NCBI GenBank assembly: GCA_015680685.1
Contig: MNCI01004879.1
Coordinates: 143,443 to 207,442 of the forward strand
Direction of reading: 5' to 3'
Origin: Gnetum montanum
Taxonomy: Eukaryota; Streptophyta; Gnetopsida; Gnetales; Gnetaceae
Length of the DNA stretch: 64,000 nt
Part shown: piece by piece, positions 21,986-33,790 of the stretch
Layout: the number at the start of each line of letters is the position of its first letter
Numbering within the stretch: position 1 is the first letter of the stretch
Notes under the pieces: model-generated
Seen by the model: only the letters and a program-made list of their open reading frames with translations
What the model was told of the DNA's origin: nothing
Databases searched by the model: none
Made by a program: the position numbers and the translations under genes

Positions 21986-22811
21986 TGTACAATGAACTAT
22001 GTTTTGCCTAGCTGCGATATCAGGTATCCAATATCAGATACTCAATATTGGGGTCCAAGAAGTAATGTTGGATATCTGATATCGCGAGATGTGTGTCAGC
22101 CTATAAATATAGCACTTGGGTACACATTTAGAGAATAGTAAAACTCTTAGAGAATAGTTAGTGAGCACTAATAGTATGGATCTGAGTTAGTTGTACAATA
22201 TCTTATTTGAGTGTCGATGTACCTGGACACATTCCATAAAGGATAATAAGATCAAGATTTATTCTTATTCATTGTAGTGCTTTGACTTAGATTAAATTTA
22301 CTTTTAATGAAATTTATATTTCATGTACTTAGTTAATATTTATGTTTTCATGCATGTTAATGAATTGGTAGAATGAGTGCAACTAGTTTTGATTATAAAC
22401 ATGTATTTTCTTTGTAACCCTAATAATGTTTTTGCTTGGTTCACCTAGCAGCATAGCATTTGGTAATTCCAGTAGTGGATATGTGGGTTCAAGATGTGTA
22501 CGGCAAGTTGGAAATGGACACTCATTGCCCATAGGCTAGTCTAGATCCGTTATTAATTAGCTTAATTAATTAATCTCTTTATTATCATTAGGAGTAGCTT
22601 AGGACCAAACAACATCAAGAATCATATGTCTCACTTTGGACTAAACCATACATGACATAGCTACCACTAGTCTAAGTGGGAAGATAATGAACTACAATCA
22701 AGGCATAATGATTTAGATGCATAACTAGTCCCATCCGTGGAATTTGATCGGATCATGCATGAACACTTGTGATTCATATAGTTGGGTGTAGGGGTATCTC
22801 ATTGCTTATCA
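21986..22811 (+). repeat. 3' LTR of family 1 copy A
   Basis: 826 bp, from TGTACAATGAACTATG to GGGGTATCTCATTGCTTATCA. The end matches the reverse complement of the copy B LTR start (GGGGTACCTTGCCACTCATCA), and common blocks run through it, though it is much more diverged. The U3 part has GATATC-type words at about 22014-22085, and a TATA-like box CCTATAAATATAGC lies at about 22100-22113. Internally it holds TTAATTAGCTTAATTAATTAATC (22555-22577), also present in copy B LTRs in part. Confidence 0.85.
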
Positions 22812-23134
22812 ACTTCTACCTTCCCAACATGGAGAGAATCCTCCTCCCCCTCCGCATTGCACTTCTAGTGCACTATGAGTTCTAGTGCTTAGAATTAGCA
22901 ACAGGACCATAGGAGAAGGCGTTTAGGTTTAGATCTAGGTTTTATTCCAGGTTTTTGCAAAAATCCATCATAACTCTCATTCCATCATAAAATGCATTGG
23001 AGGAGAACTTTGGCAAAGAGTTTTGTTTTAAGAACCTTTCATCCTTAGTATGGTTACTATAGATCTTCCCCTAGGTAGCATTGAAGCTTTGATCTTCCCA
23101 ATTTCTAAGCTCTTCAAATGTTGATAAAATAATC

Positions 23135-23256
23135 ATGAAGAAAAGAGGTGGAAAGAGCAAGAATCTACTGATTGAGAAGGTAGATATAGTTGCTCAGGGA
23201 ATCTCCCAACTACCTAGGCCTATTATAATCCAAAGTCTATCTATTGCAACTCCAAG
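23135..23256 (+). other. Candidate first exon of an unrecognised spliced frame
   Basis: ATG at 23135 opens 40 codons (MKKRGGKSKNLLIEKVDIV...) without a stop, ending at CCAAG before a GT donor (AG|GTAGGCC). Placed in phase with an acceptor TTTTCCCATGTAG at 30923, the frame continues. The N-terminus is basic. Between the two lies a complete LTR element (24528-30880). I do not recognise the protein. The preceding 22812-23134 shows no gene. The exon could also be chance, since it is short. Confidence 0.4.
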
Positions 23257-24527
23257 GTAGGCCATTATTGGCCACTTTTTTCTTACTTTCCTAGCTATTT
23301 TTTGGTTTTCCTAGCAGGGAATAGGATTGTTTTCTTAGATTTACATAAGGGTATTTCTTAAAATTAAGTTTTGACAAAATCCTACCTCTTATTTTTCTAG
23401 TTTCTATGCAAATCTAAGGTTATTTTGGTTGTGTAGACTTGGTTTTATGTAGATGTTATATTAAGTTTTGTTGCTTTGTATGTGTTCTTTTACCAATTTT
23501 GGTAAAAAAGCAAGCATAATTTTGCATTTTTTTATTAAGGAATCTATTATAAGTTGTTAAAATATTAGGCTTTTGGTTTGTTGAGTTATAGTTAATGTTT
23601 CTATTGGCTGTGTTTTTATTTAATTCAGAGTTGTTATGGATGAATTACGGGTGTTTTGGCTGTGTTGTGAGGTTGTGGTTTGTGCCATTTTTTTTCATAT
23701 TTTTCATAATATTTATGAATTTTTTCCAAAGAAATGGTAAGGGTTTTGGATATTTTCTTATTATGTATGCCTATATTTTCATTTGGGATTAAAATCAATT
23801 TTTGAGAAATTTTTTCAGAAACTTGCACAAGAAGGGCTTTTCTAATGAAGGCCGAGTTACTACACAGTTTTCTATAATTTCTATTGAAATAGTTGCAAAT
23901 TTTTGACAATATTAGTATGGGTATAAATTTTATGATTTTAGCATTCCAATAGTGATGGGATCACTAAAATTATAGTTAAAATGAATTATTATTGAAATAT
24001 TTCCTATGATCATGTGAATTAGNAAAATTGTTACAAATAAAAAATCTCTACATGTGCGACTATACAAGAAAATTTGTTAAAAATCAATCAATCATAGTTC
24101 TAAATTCAATGATTTTACAACCTTTGGAATCTTGAAATCACAAGCTACAAAATCATGATGAAAAATTTGAAAATTTATAGAGATTTCTATAGAAAAAGGA
24201 GCAAATTGAATAGGTGTCTATCCATCAATGAAAAAGCCCTAATTCACATGATCATAGGAAATATTTCAATAATAATTCATTTTAACTATAATTTTAGTGA
24301 TCCCATCACTATTGGAATGCTAAAATCATAAAATTTATACCCATACTAATATTGTCAAAAATTTGCAACTATTTCNTAATTTTTCTTTTGATGGAATTTC
24401 AACTACACCCTAGAGCTTTTATGGGTGGTAATTTCACTCTTGACTAGGATACTTAGTGAAAATTGCAAGAAATTCTAAGTGTTATGAGATTTTTGTAAAG
24501 TTTTCTTTATTCAAAATACATTATAAA
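23257..24527 (+). other. Probable intron sequence containing a flipped contig
   Basis: T-rich sequence without coding signal. Single Ns at 24023 and 24376 bound a 352-bp contig whose last 137 bp (24239-24375) are the reverse complement of the 137 bp before the first N (23886-24022). The arms end at the Ns, so the contig 24024-24375 is most likely placed in the wrong orientation, and the hairpin is not real. Confidence 0.7.
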
Positions 24528-25110
24528 TGTGAGAGATGTCCCAGAGTGGTGGTTCTCTTGGGCTCTCCCCATGGTTCGGGGGCCATGGAACACTCTGAGG
24601 TGCCCTCGGGTGACTCTCAAGTGTTAGAAAACCCACCTCGGCTTGGTGGTACCAAGCTAGCAACAAGACGTCCTCCTGTTGCAACTCTCTTCTAAGTCCT
24701 CTTCATTCCCCTCTTCTCTGTGGAGAACTACATGGCCTTGATTCTACGGTGGTCGTAGATATGTAGGTAGCCAAGACTAGGTAGTTTTGGTGCAGTGCCA
24801 GGCCACACCTTGTACCAGATCATGAGGGAGCTGGGGGTGAGGCACCTTCCCTTGTAGGTGCATCGTCTCCCCTCCCACCAATGTTGTCTACAAGGTTGTG
24901 TGTGTGCTTGTTTTCTTGGTCCTCGTTTTGGAGTTGGTTACCCAACATGAGGTGTGTGGTCATGTGCATTAAGAAGCTATGCTTTTGCCTGCACTCAGTC
25001 GTGAGATGCTTACTTGCTTGAGGCGTATTCCCCAGGTTTTCCGCCCCAAATCCATTGGATCTTCGTGAATTCCTTGGGGTGCTAGACAAGGTCGAGGAAA
25101 CATTGTTATA
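24528..25110 (+). repeat. 5' LTR of element B1
   Basis: 583 bp, starting TGTGAGAGATGTCCCAGAG and ending AACATTGTTATA (the usual end is GTTACA, so the last C has mutated). By eye roughly one base in ten differs from the 3' LTR, mostly C/T and G/A. A frame from the LTR (24820-25089, minus) is non-coding. Confidence 0.95.
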
Positions 25111-25112
25111 GA

Positions 25113-25124
25113 TGGTATAAGAGC
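25113..25124 (+). promoter_or_regulatory. Primer-binding site of B1, initiator tRNA-Met type
   Basis: TGGTATAAGAGC starts two bases after the LTR. The common plant site complementary to initiator tRNA-Met is TGGTATCAGAGC, which B2 keeps exactly at 50297-50308; B1 has one change. Confidence 0.9.
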
Positions 25125-28100
25125 ATTTTGAAATTGTGTTGGGATATGGTTGTGCTCTTTGGTTGTGTTACTCCATTGAGCTTGTTTAGTTAATGGTCCC
25201 TTCGGATTGATACCGAAGTGAGCTAGGATAATATCCTTATGTATTTTTGAAGAGTTTCCTGATGGCAATGTTCTCTGCTCTTCATGAGGGGACATATGAG
25301 AAATTGTGAGCAACTAATGCATGTTGCTCTCCATGAGGATATAAATGATGGCGTTGTGGTGATGTTTTCCACTTGTGTACTTATGATTGGACTTGTTGTG
25401 ATTGTATGCGATATGGTTGAGAGGAGTTTTACTGGCAATTCAGGAATTTTGTTGCTCAAGGAGCTCTCATCTCAGGTCTCTAGTGATTCTTTTGGGATGA
25501 ATCGGACCTAGTATCTACTCGGTTTCCACCCAAATGACATGTTTCGAGATGACATTTGTTGAATCATGTAGGATATGAGATCCTTGGCACTTCCACTCAC
25601 CCTAGATGTAGTGAGTATGGGAAAATACAAACTGGGACAAAATGGTTCCCAGGTACCTTAGGATGGAGATCATTCGGACATGTGCTCTTGGTGAGCCTTG
25701 TTCTAGGTGGACTAAGACCATTGTCAGTAGACTTTGTATGTTTGTGCTTGCGATTGTATGTTTGTCTATTTGTGTATGCATGTCTTCCTGGTTGTGCTTT
25801 CAAATTTTGTATGCATATCTTGGTTGTTTCTATCATTCATAATGCAAGGCTTAATTTTTTACGTGGTATGATGACTTATTGTTGGGAATGTTGGGGATGT
25901 AGTGGTTGTTTATATCATCCCAAAGCCAAATGGTTGTTGTCTTGTTTGACAACTTCTTGTGCATGAGGCATGATTGCCCTTATTGTTGATCCTTGTGAGT
26001 TGTGCTCCTTTGTTGAGCTGGTGGTGTTTCCCTTGGGCTTGTGGCATCACTATTTTGATTGGTGACATTTCTTGGTCACTCTAATTTGAAGACTACTGGT
26101 GTGGGTCATCCTATTGTTGGTTCTTGTTGAGACTGCATCTCTTTTGATGAGAGTCTTCTTGTGAATGCATCCTTTATGATGTTGCTCATTTTTGTGAGAA
26201 TTGGTTTGATGTAAACTTGTTGTTGGATAGACCTTGGTCTTCCACCTTATTTTTGGGTTGAGATTATGATTGTCTATTATCCATGACTCATATAATTGTG
26301 TTGAGATTTTTGTCCTAGTTGAGGCCAGTGTTAGTTTCTGGGAATGATTGTTGTGTATGAATCTTGAAATTATGAGAGTGTGCTATCTCTCTCTTGGTGT
26401 GCCTCATGATGAAATTGTTTGTTTAAGTGGGGATGTAATTTATCCATCAATGTTTTGCATGATTGAGCTCTATGCATGTTGTTGAGGTCTTGATTTTTGT
26501 GATGTGAAAGAGTGATATGACCTTGTTATATGATCATGCTTGATGGTTGTGTATGAGGCTAATGTGCTAATCATGCTCCTACTAACTTCTATATTTTTGA
26601 GCTTGTATCTCAGTATTTGCAGGTAGCATGGGTACAAAGATGCAGCTAGTGGTGACCTCAGTTGATTCTGTGAGAACTATGTCTATGGGAAAGATATGTG
26701 ATCCTGAGACCTTCATGAATTGATTATTTGGTCTCAGAATCCCAACATCAGGTTGTGGATTTATCAGTACCTTGGCTGTGATGGATCTGCAGGTACATTA
26801 TGATTTGTTTGCCTCTCAGTGCTGGGGGAGCACTAACAGAGGATAGTGATCTGTCCTAGACCCCACAGATATTGGGCTAGCAGATGGCATGAAATGGTAT
26901 CCTTGGCCATGCTAGATACTGATGGCCCAGGAGTGGCCAATGCAAAGAGGTCCCACTATGGTAGGATGGTGGATACTCAGTTGGTGTGTTTCATTATTTG
27001 ATCGTTGCATTCGTGCCTCGAATCATTTTCGTTCAATGTTACCCACGTAGTGAGTTTAGTGCGATGGTAGATCATGTATCTTTTGAGATAGTGGTGCAAT
27101 GATAGATTGTTTATGCTTTGTGACAAAGATAGGTTTTTCTCAAAATAGCAGGGTTCTTCATGGTATGCTCTTGGTGGCCTAAATCCTTTAGCCTAGGATG
27201 GGCTTGGGTAGTTTTTCCTATAGCCTTTTAGGCTTGGGTAGCATTCCCAAATACCATTTATGTTTCCATATAAATGTATCCCTATCCTTGGGTGTGTGAA
27301 ATGTACCCTTGTGGTATTCTCAATTCGGTTGTATGCATTCAAAAGTACTGGATGTATTGCCTATCTGACTCAGTTGTCTCTTGGTTGTAGGCCTATGCCA
27401 CACCCTGTGACAAGGCCAAGCTTGATGTATGGTGTTTTCTTGGTGCTTGTTTTGAAGTTCCCTTGCTATATGTTGTAAATGGTCTTTATGCCTTGATGTA
27501 TAATTCTGCTAAGAACCTCATGAGAAAGGCTTCAGTTGGATACAGTGTTGTAATGAATGGACCAGGGCATGTCCTTTCCCATTATGCTTTTGAACTGGTG
27601 CCATGTGTTCTTGATGATGTTGGCATGCCTGGATGGTGTATGCTTGGTGAACATCCTTGAGATAGGAAAAATCTTAGGAACACATTCTCTTATGTTCCTG
27701 GACTAGCAAAGATCTTGTCCACAGATAATCGATGGTGACTGAAATTCAAATCAATGTGATGTCTAGTGGTGGACTTGAGTCGAGTTCTAGGTATTGGCAC
27801 TTAGACTTGCTCTTCCATGTTGGAAGTGATCGTGGAGCAGTTGTCCAAACATTGGGATGGTGGTCCATCCTTTAATAAATAATGTTACAGATACAGAAAT
27901 TGTGATTTCTCTTGGTGGGCTTGAATGTGCTCAAAACACTTGAGTTGATACTCTTATGATTTGGGGCTTCTATTGATTTGTGCATGTTGGTGGGCTCTCA
28001 TGACTAATTTCTTTTGGTGCTTTGGAGGGCTATGATGTGCTCTCTTAGATTGGGACTTATTGGTGCCTTCATGGTCTATGGTGTGATTCCATGATAGGGG

Positions 28101-30309
28101 ACTCATTGTGCCTAATAGGCTATGGTGTCTAGCTAAATTGTCCCGTGTACTCTGTCCCTTATGTACACTGATGTATTACATAGTCCCTCGCTGATGTATT
28201 GTTCCATGTCTCTGGTGTGATGTTAATTCATGTTGGTGCTCTCACCTCCCTGGTGGGATAGTAGAGTTGATCAAGAGGGATCATTCTCCATTTCAATGGA
28301 TGCCCTCTTCAGTTCCTGAAATAATAAGGCAAGTGGTATTGAGACGGTTGTCTTCTATAAGTAGTTGATGTTTGGGACTTGTTCTTAGCTATGGTTCTAT
28401 GTTCGTGAACTCGTGGGGCTTGTTCTCAGAGAAAAAATGTTGTTACCCTGGTGAAATTCATGACACCTCCTTTGTGAGGTCGTGTTGTTGATGTAAATTA
28501 AAGATACATATTGCTCTTCGTGTAAGCAAGGCATGATCTTGTGTACTCTCTTAGTTTTGGAGGCGTTAGAGAAACTTCCTTTTTGGGGTTCTCTGGTAGA
28601 CCATCCTTCTTGTAAATCCTTTGGGGATGAATCATTTTGTGTTTGAGTTGTAAATGATGTTGATGAAAGCCCATTCCATGTAAAACTATCTTGAGGACCT
28701 GGTCCTCCTATGGGCAAGATGTTGTTGTTGACTTAGTCTATTTTTTGGGTTGAATGATAATAGGTAGTGGTGTGGCCTTATCCAACACAAATTGATGTAA
28801 ATGGGCTAGAATGGGATGTATGAAACAAAACCCAGATCTCCCAAGACGAAACAGAAGGGGATGAACTGCTTGGTGTCTCGAGATGTTCTCAAGGGGAAAA
28901 TTGAAATTGGGTAAGACTTGTGAACCCATGTCTTTCCTCAACTGGTGACAGTTCCACCATATGGTTCTATTGGCCATATTGAGTACTTGGGTGTGTATGA
29001 TGGGCATGGTGTAGCTGGGCTGCTATACTTACCTATGGAAGAAACCTCCCAAAGATGATCCCTACTACAAGTGCAAAATCTATTGAAAGGTGTTGATCGT
29101 GAGACTGGCAGTCGTTCTTGATATAGTGGGGAAATGAAAATTCTAAGAATGTTGATGTTCCTTGGAGAATTCATGATCTAGTTACTCTCAAAGGTGACTT
29201 TGTATTCATTCCTGGACCTAGTGTTCAGAAAATGGTGCTTGTCCCATAACTTGGTGTGGGAAGAATAGCTTACATGTGGAAAATGTGGGTGACCCTTCTC
29301 CATGAACGGTATATTATGGTTGCATTCGATGTTGTGCTTATGACTGATATGAGACAGGTGATGGAGGATTTTCATGGGGTTGGCTACCTAATTGACCCTC
29401 CCTTGTTCTAACATTCAAGCAGGCATTCTCAATGTTGGACAATCACAAGAGGTGTTGATGATTGTTGGGGCTTGTTGTATGTTAGCCTCCTAGAGAAGTT
29501 TCCAAATAGATTTTTGGATCTTCTCTCTCGTTGGAATACTATGGAATGATGAATGATGAATTGAGGCATGTGATGCTAGTGTCTACAGACGGCAAGGTCA
29601 AGCTCAAAAGATCTGCTCTTGTACCTTGTTTTTAGAGGAGAACATGCTTAACTCCATTCATACCAACTTGAAAAAACATGATGAGAAAAAGAGAATGTGC
29701 ATGGTACTGATGCACGTGGAATCAATGCTTAGATGGTTGCACTAGTGAGACCTCATGGGTCTGGATGCGAGTAGCAGAACATGGAGTTCTAGAAAGCATG
29801 AGTTTCTTGTAGATAAATGGCTCTTTAGAGCATGTCCTCCCTCTTGGTGTGATGTTCCCAAGTCCCTCACCATGGGTAGTGGCCCTGGTGAGCCCTCAAA
29901 AAAAAAATCAAATCAATGGATGCTGAGATGCCATTCACAAAGGAACTGGGCGGGACTTGTGGAAGAGAAGTTATCTTCTTGCATAAGTATGGGCTTACGT
30001 AAGAAGATATGTCTCTAGACCCTCATAAGGGATGGATCTAGGGGACACCTTAGAGACGTTGGCCCTTTGGGGGGTTGGACTCTCCTGCTTGTATAGAGAA
30101 GGGAAGTCTTTGGGCTTCCTCCAATTGCCCTTGCGTTTCATGCAAGGCATTGGATGGAAGGATGTATCAGGTATTGGGGTTGGTACCTTCCTTCAAGCCT
30201 AGTGTTTAAGAAGTTGACAGATCCCCAGAATTGATAGAGTTTCAAACCCATTTAGAATTGTACACTCGAAGCTATCCTAGGCTCCACTCCGAGGACGTCG
30301 CTTCTTTTT

Positions 30310-30321
30310 GTGGGGGAGGAT
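30310..30321 (+). promoter_or_regulatory. Polypurine tract of B1
   Basis: GTGGGGGAGGAT lies immediately before the 3' LTR. B2 has GTGTAGGGGAGGAT at 55631-55644. Confidence 0.85.
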
Positions 30322-30880
30322 TATGAGAGATGTCCTAGAGTGGTGGTTCTCATGGGCTCTCCCCATGGTTAAGGGGCCATGGAACACTCTGAGGCACCCT
30401 CGGGTGACTCTCAAATGTTAGAAAACCCACCCTAGCTTGGTGGTACCAAGCTAGCAATAGGACGCCCTCCTATTGCAACTCTCTTCTAAGTCCTCTTCAT
30501 TCCCCTTTTCTTTGCAAAGAACTACATGGCCCTAATTCTATGGTGATCGTAGATATGTAGACAGCCAAGACTAGGTAGTTTCTATGTGATGCTGAGGGAT
30601 CCGGGGCTAAGGCACCTCCCCTTGAAGGTGCATCGTCTCCCCTCCCACCAATGTTGTCTACAAGGTTGTGTGTGTGCTTATTTGCTTGGTCCTCATTTTG
30701 GAGTTTGTTACCCTCCATGAGGTGTGTGGTCATGTGCATTAAGAAGCTATGCTTTTGCCTACACTCACTTGTGAGATGCTTTCTTGCTTGAGGCGTATTC
30801 CCCAGGTCTTCCACCCTAGATCCATTGGATCTTCGTGAATTCCTTGGGGTGCTGGACAACGTCAAGGCAACATTGTTACA
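30322..30880 (+). repeat. 3' LTR of element B1
   Basis: 559 bp, starting TATGAGAGATGTCC (the second base of TG mutated) and ending AACATTGTTACA. It is about 24 bp shorter than the 5' LTR because of a deletion near 30585-30600. The ATAAA duplication follows. Confidence 0.95.
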
Positions 30881-30923
30881 ATAAATGTGATTTTAATTGG
30901 TTTTGTATTGTTTTCCCATGTAG

Positions 30924-32480
30924 GAACCTTCTGAAGCCCATCCTCATAGTGGTGGAGTTGGTGGGCATTTTATGCTGCATCAACTTCCCAAAGCCCAACA
31001 CCCCTCTCCCAGACCTTGTTCTTGAGAGCATGCTAGAGTATCATTAGTATAATTTTGACAATAATCTAATGGTAACATATAAAGTCAACACATTATTCTA
31101 GAACCCCCTAGCATTGTGTACCATCTACTAGGGTAAGCATGGTTGTTATGATATTTTGATGTTTTGTCTTTATTATTTAATTCATCTTTCCTAACTTGTT
31201 AATTTTATGAACTTCTTGGAGCTATATGGTCAATTATCAAGGCTTGACTAGGAAGAACTCAAACCACCTTAAATGCATTTACCAAAGGCCCCAAGATTGG
31301 AAGTATTGTGTATGAATACTTAAGATGGGATTTTGATAAATACACTAGTAACTTCAACGCTATCTACAAGAAGTGTGTGGTCAACGAGATAACACACAAT
31401 TGGTGGATGGGTTCCAAGAACACTAGGGATAAGACCATTGTTGTTAATACCTCTATACAAGATTCACCAAGCAAGAAGAAGAAAGGTAAGAACAAGGATT
31501 ATAATGCCTAATGTTGTTATGACTACTAAGGTTTTAAGTGTTTTATAGTTTTAACTTCTATTAGATGTATCTATGCTAATGCTAAATGTTTGTTGTTGCC
31601 TTGTAGGACCTTCCACTTCTTCCAATATCATCAAATCCATTTTAGGATACCTTGGAAATATCCTCATCCTGAAATTTGTTAAGGTGGGATCAGCCGAAGA
31701 TTGGTTAAGAGGACATGTGCCTAGGCACATCCAAGCAAACATTGAGATGCAGGTTTGCTTGATGTTTTCATGGCACATATCCCTTCCATCCCTACTATAG
31801 AGATGTTGAACATCATTGACTCCTTTGATGTAGGAGCCAATCATTTTAGCACTATGATTCGAGGTGTTCCAGTCACCATACCTATTGATGAGGCCTCCTC
31901 TTGTGACTTTTTTCGTGTTCTTGCTGACAAGATAGAAGTTACCACCAAACTAGTGAAGGAAACAAGCCATCATGAGGAGGTTTTGGAGTAGTATAGTACT
32001 AGTAAGGGCCACTTTGGGCTTACCTTGGATAGCTTCACAAATTTTGTACCAAAGGCATCTTATCCTTTCTTTAGATCCTATGCCTTTCGTAAACTATTGT
32101 CACAAAAGAAGGTGATTGACATCACATAGGGGTGGACCTTTAAGAAGATCCTAATGGAGGATACTAGGTTCAACTAGGTTACTTCCTTAGCTAATGGGCT
32201 TCAAGAGGAGATTCCCAAACTTCACAAAGATACATGTACCATAATCCACATGCATTATGCATTTTTTCTATGTTATTTGAAGAGGTTTGTAGAGTTATTG
32301 GTGGTGTGGAGAAATGGGTCATGGATAGTCCAAGACCCTAACCAACTTTATAGGCCTTAAATAAAGAATAGTTATCCATCCATGTATGCCCAAAACCCAC
32401 TAGATGAGATGGGTGACTCACTATTTGTTACCACTAAGAAATTGAGGCATAGAGGCATGCCATTGCTATAGTTGTAGACG
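30924..32480 (+). pseudogene. Unrecognised spliced reading frame, exons 2-4, decayed
   Basis: An acceptor (TTTTCCCATGTAG, 30923) opens exon 2, which ends at about 31132 before a strong donor GTAAGC. Exon 3 (about 31210-31485) reads GRTQTTLNAFTKGPKIGSIV, then YLRWDFDKYTSNFNAIYKK and ends in a Lys-rich SPSKKKK at donor GTAAGA. The next acceptor (GTTGCCTTGTAG, 31606) restores the phase: exon 4 begins PSTSSNIIKSILGYLGN and reads KVGSAEDWLRGHVPRHIQAN. After a frameshift near 31755 it continues MAHIPSIPTIEMLNIIDSF to about 32450 with stops. The two clean splice junctions support a real, formerly expressed frame. It lies antisense to and downstream of the family 2 gag-protease at 34690-38262, where Tat elements often carry an antisense ORF. 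I cannot name a family; a decayed host gene is the alternative. Confidence 0.5.
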
Positions 32481-32628
32481 AACAAAGGTATGTAAAGGAG
32501 GTAATACTACTATAGCATGAGGTTGAAGGGTTGGCCAACATTGATATAGATGACATAGATGCCTTATTTGATGAGTCATTGATAGGTGCATCTTCCATTA
32601 TTGTCCCAAAGTTGGAAGAGGAGGAGCC

Positions 32629-33790
32629 ATGTATGCACACGCATTAATGCTACTCATCATATGCTATGGTTTTAGATTTGGTTTTGGTTCTAACCATTTG
32701 ATGATTGTTATGCTTGAAATAGTTCTTAAGTTACTAGCAAAGGCCCCTAGCCCTACATTTCGCATGAAACCATGGGTAGATGTCCCAAAAAATGTGAAGT
32801 TCATGGATGGGATGACTAAGGACATCATTGACTAGTTGCAATAAATTGCACCCAAGATTAGTAAGAACTAAACTTTACTTGCCTTAGTCATTTTTCTATG
32901 GTTATAAGTTTTATTTATGTTATGACTATCTTAGGTTGTGAACTATGCTTATGGTTGTATTTATGGTTATGAATTGTTTATAGTGCCATTAATAACATGG
33001 GATCCTAGCTGATACATGAAGTTTGACTCCCTACCAAAGCTTCCCTCCCATGTCCAGAATGTACCCTTGAAGTTGTATGAAACTGCTATTAATATTGTAG
33101 TTTCATGCACAAAAATTTCATGGGAGTTTTAGAGGTCCAAGGAATCCCTATGAAAGCATGTTTTGGCCTTGAGGGAGGAGATGTAATGGCAAGCTAAGAC
33201 TACCAGGGATCTTCAAGATCATAAGGCATTTATGAAGGCCCAAGTGGCTAATTCAGAGAACTTGTAAATCAAAGAGATCACATGAGCTCACTAATGGAAT
33301 GTCATCCAAGGTGGCACTCTTAAGGGAGATGGTGGAGTAGTGGATGTAGATGGATCTCATTTTTCAAAAAGCCCAAGACTAGAAAGACTATAGTGCATGG
33401 GTCCTAGAGTGAGATAAGATAAAAAAGAATCACAAAAGATGGTACAAGTCTAATCAGGAGGCATACATATAGTGGCTCAAGGAGGAGATGATTAAACAAG
33501 TAAGAGAGAGCTATTCATCTAGGGAATTTAGGTTGAGAGTGCTTACTAGCTCTTTGAAAGCATTCTCACAGTGGGAAAATCTCCTACTCCTATGATAACT
33601 ATAGCTTTAGCTAAGACTTCTATGGCTATGGTGTCATGGAACGTACTAGATTAGGCTGGGGTGGATCCAACAAACATCCTCATAGGCATTAATTTTGGGG
33701 ATGTTGACTAGGCTAACATGATGAAAGACCAAATTCTCCATTGGTTAGAGATTGGCCCTCAACATCTTCTCTAGGATTTTATCAAGCCAT
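32629..33790 (+). pseudogene. Downstream part of the same frame, coiled-coil-like
   Basis: Across frames the plus strand reads MYAHALMLLIICYGFRFGFG (32629), then from about 33040 SHVQNVPLKLYETAINIVV, ALREEM, WQAKTTRDLQDHKAFMKAQV, NSENL and, in another frame, RWYKSNQEAYIQWLKEEMI and SSREFRLRVLTSSLKAF. The charged heptad-like stretch suggests a coiled coil. Several stops interrupt it. It probably continues the frame from 30924-32480 because strand and composition agree and no promoter or terminator-like break is seen, but a gap of poor coding signal at 32840-33000 leaves this open. No known domain recognised. Confidence 0.4.

Larger units (their letters stand above)
10097..22811 (+). mobile_element. 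Family 1 copy A: Athila-like LTR element, 5' end lost, split by a same-family insertion
   Basis: In plus orientation: gag from 10097, a tail frame to about 12810, non-coding sequence to 13407, an inserted minus-strand element (13408-20369), the resumed non-coding part from 20375, and a 3' LTR at 21986-22811. The continuity is supported by the CATAG duplication bracketing the insertion and by the match in order and spacing with the minus-strand copy. The 5' LTR is missing: the ~190-bp array stops just before the gag start. No protease, RT or integrase was found in this copy. Assignment to the Athila/Tat branch rests on the relatives' protease type and tRNA primer site. Confidence 0.75.
24528..30880 (+). 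mobile_element. Element B1: complete LTR retrotransposon without recognisable gag-pol
   Basis: LTRs at 24528-25110 and 30322-30880, PBS next to the 5' LTR, a purine-rich PPT before the 3' LTR, and an exact 5-bp duplication ATAAA at 24523-24527 and 30881-30885. The internal 5.2 kb has no frame above about 140 residues and no gag zinc knuckle, protease, RT or integrase motif that I can find on either strand. Its sister B2 (49658-56118) is alignable end to end. Both therefore look like copies of a family that never carried, or long ago lost, coding capacity: a large retrotransposon derivative (LARD)-like element. The superfamily cannot be set. It is inserted in the probable intron that separates 23135-23256 from 30924. 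Confidence 0.92.

Noticed and set aside
23886-24375. A long perfect hairpin, like a MITE or a miRNA precursor
   Set aside because: Arms end exactly at single Ns and have no target-site duplication; a flipped, overlapping contig explains them better.
25284-25511. A hydrophobic 75-codon frame kept in B1 and B2 (50469-50681), possible membrane protein
   Set aside because: Differences between the copies change residues about as often as expected without selection, the reverse strand is open as well, and no gag-like motif is present.
27595-27640. LDDVGM as an RT YVDD box in B1
   Set aside because: No neighbouring RT motifs on either side, and the context (VPCVLDDVGMPGW) does not fit.
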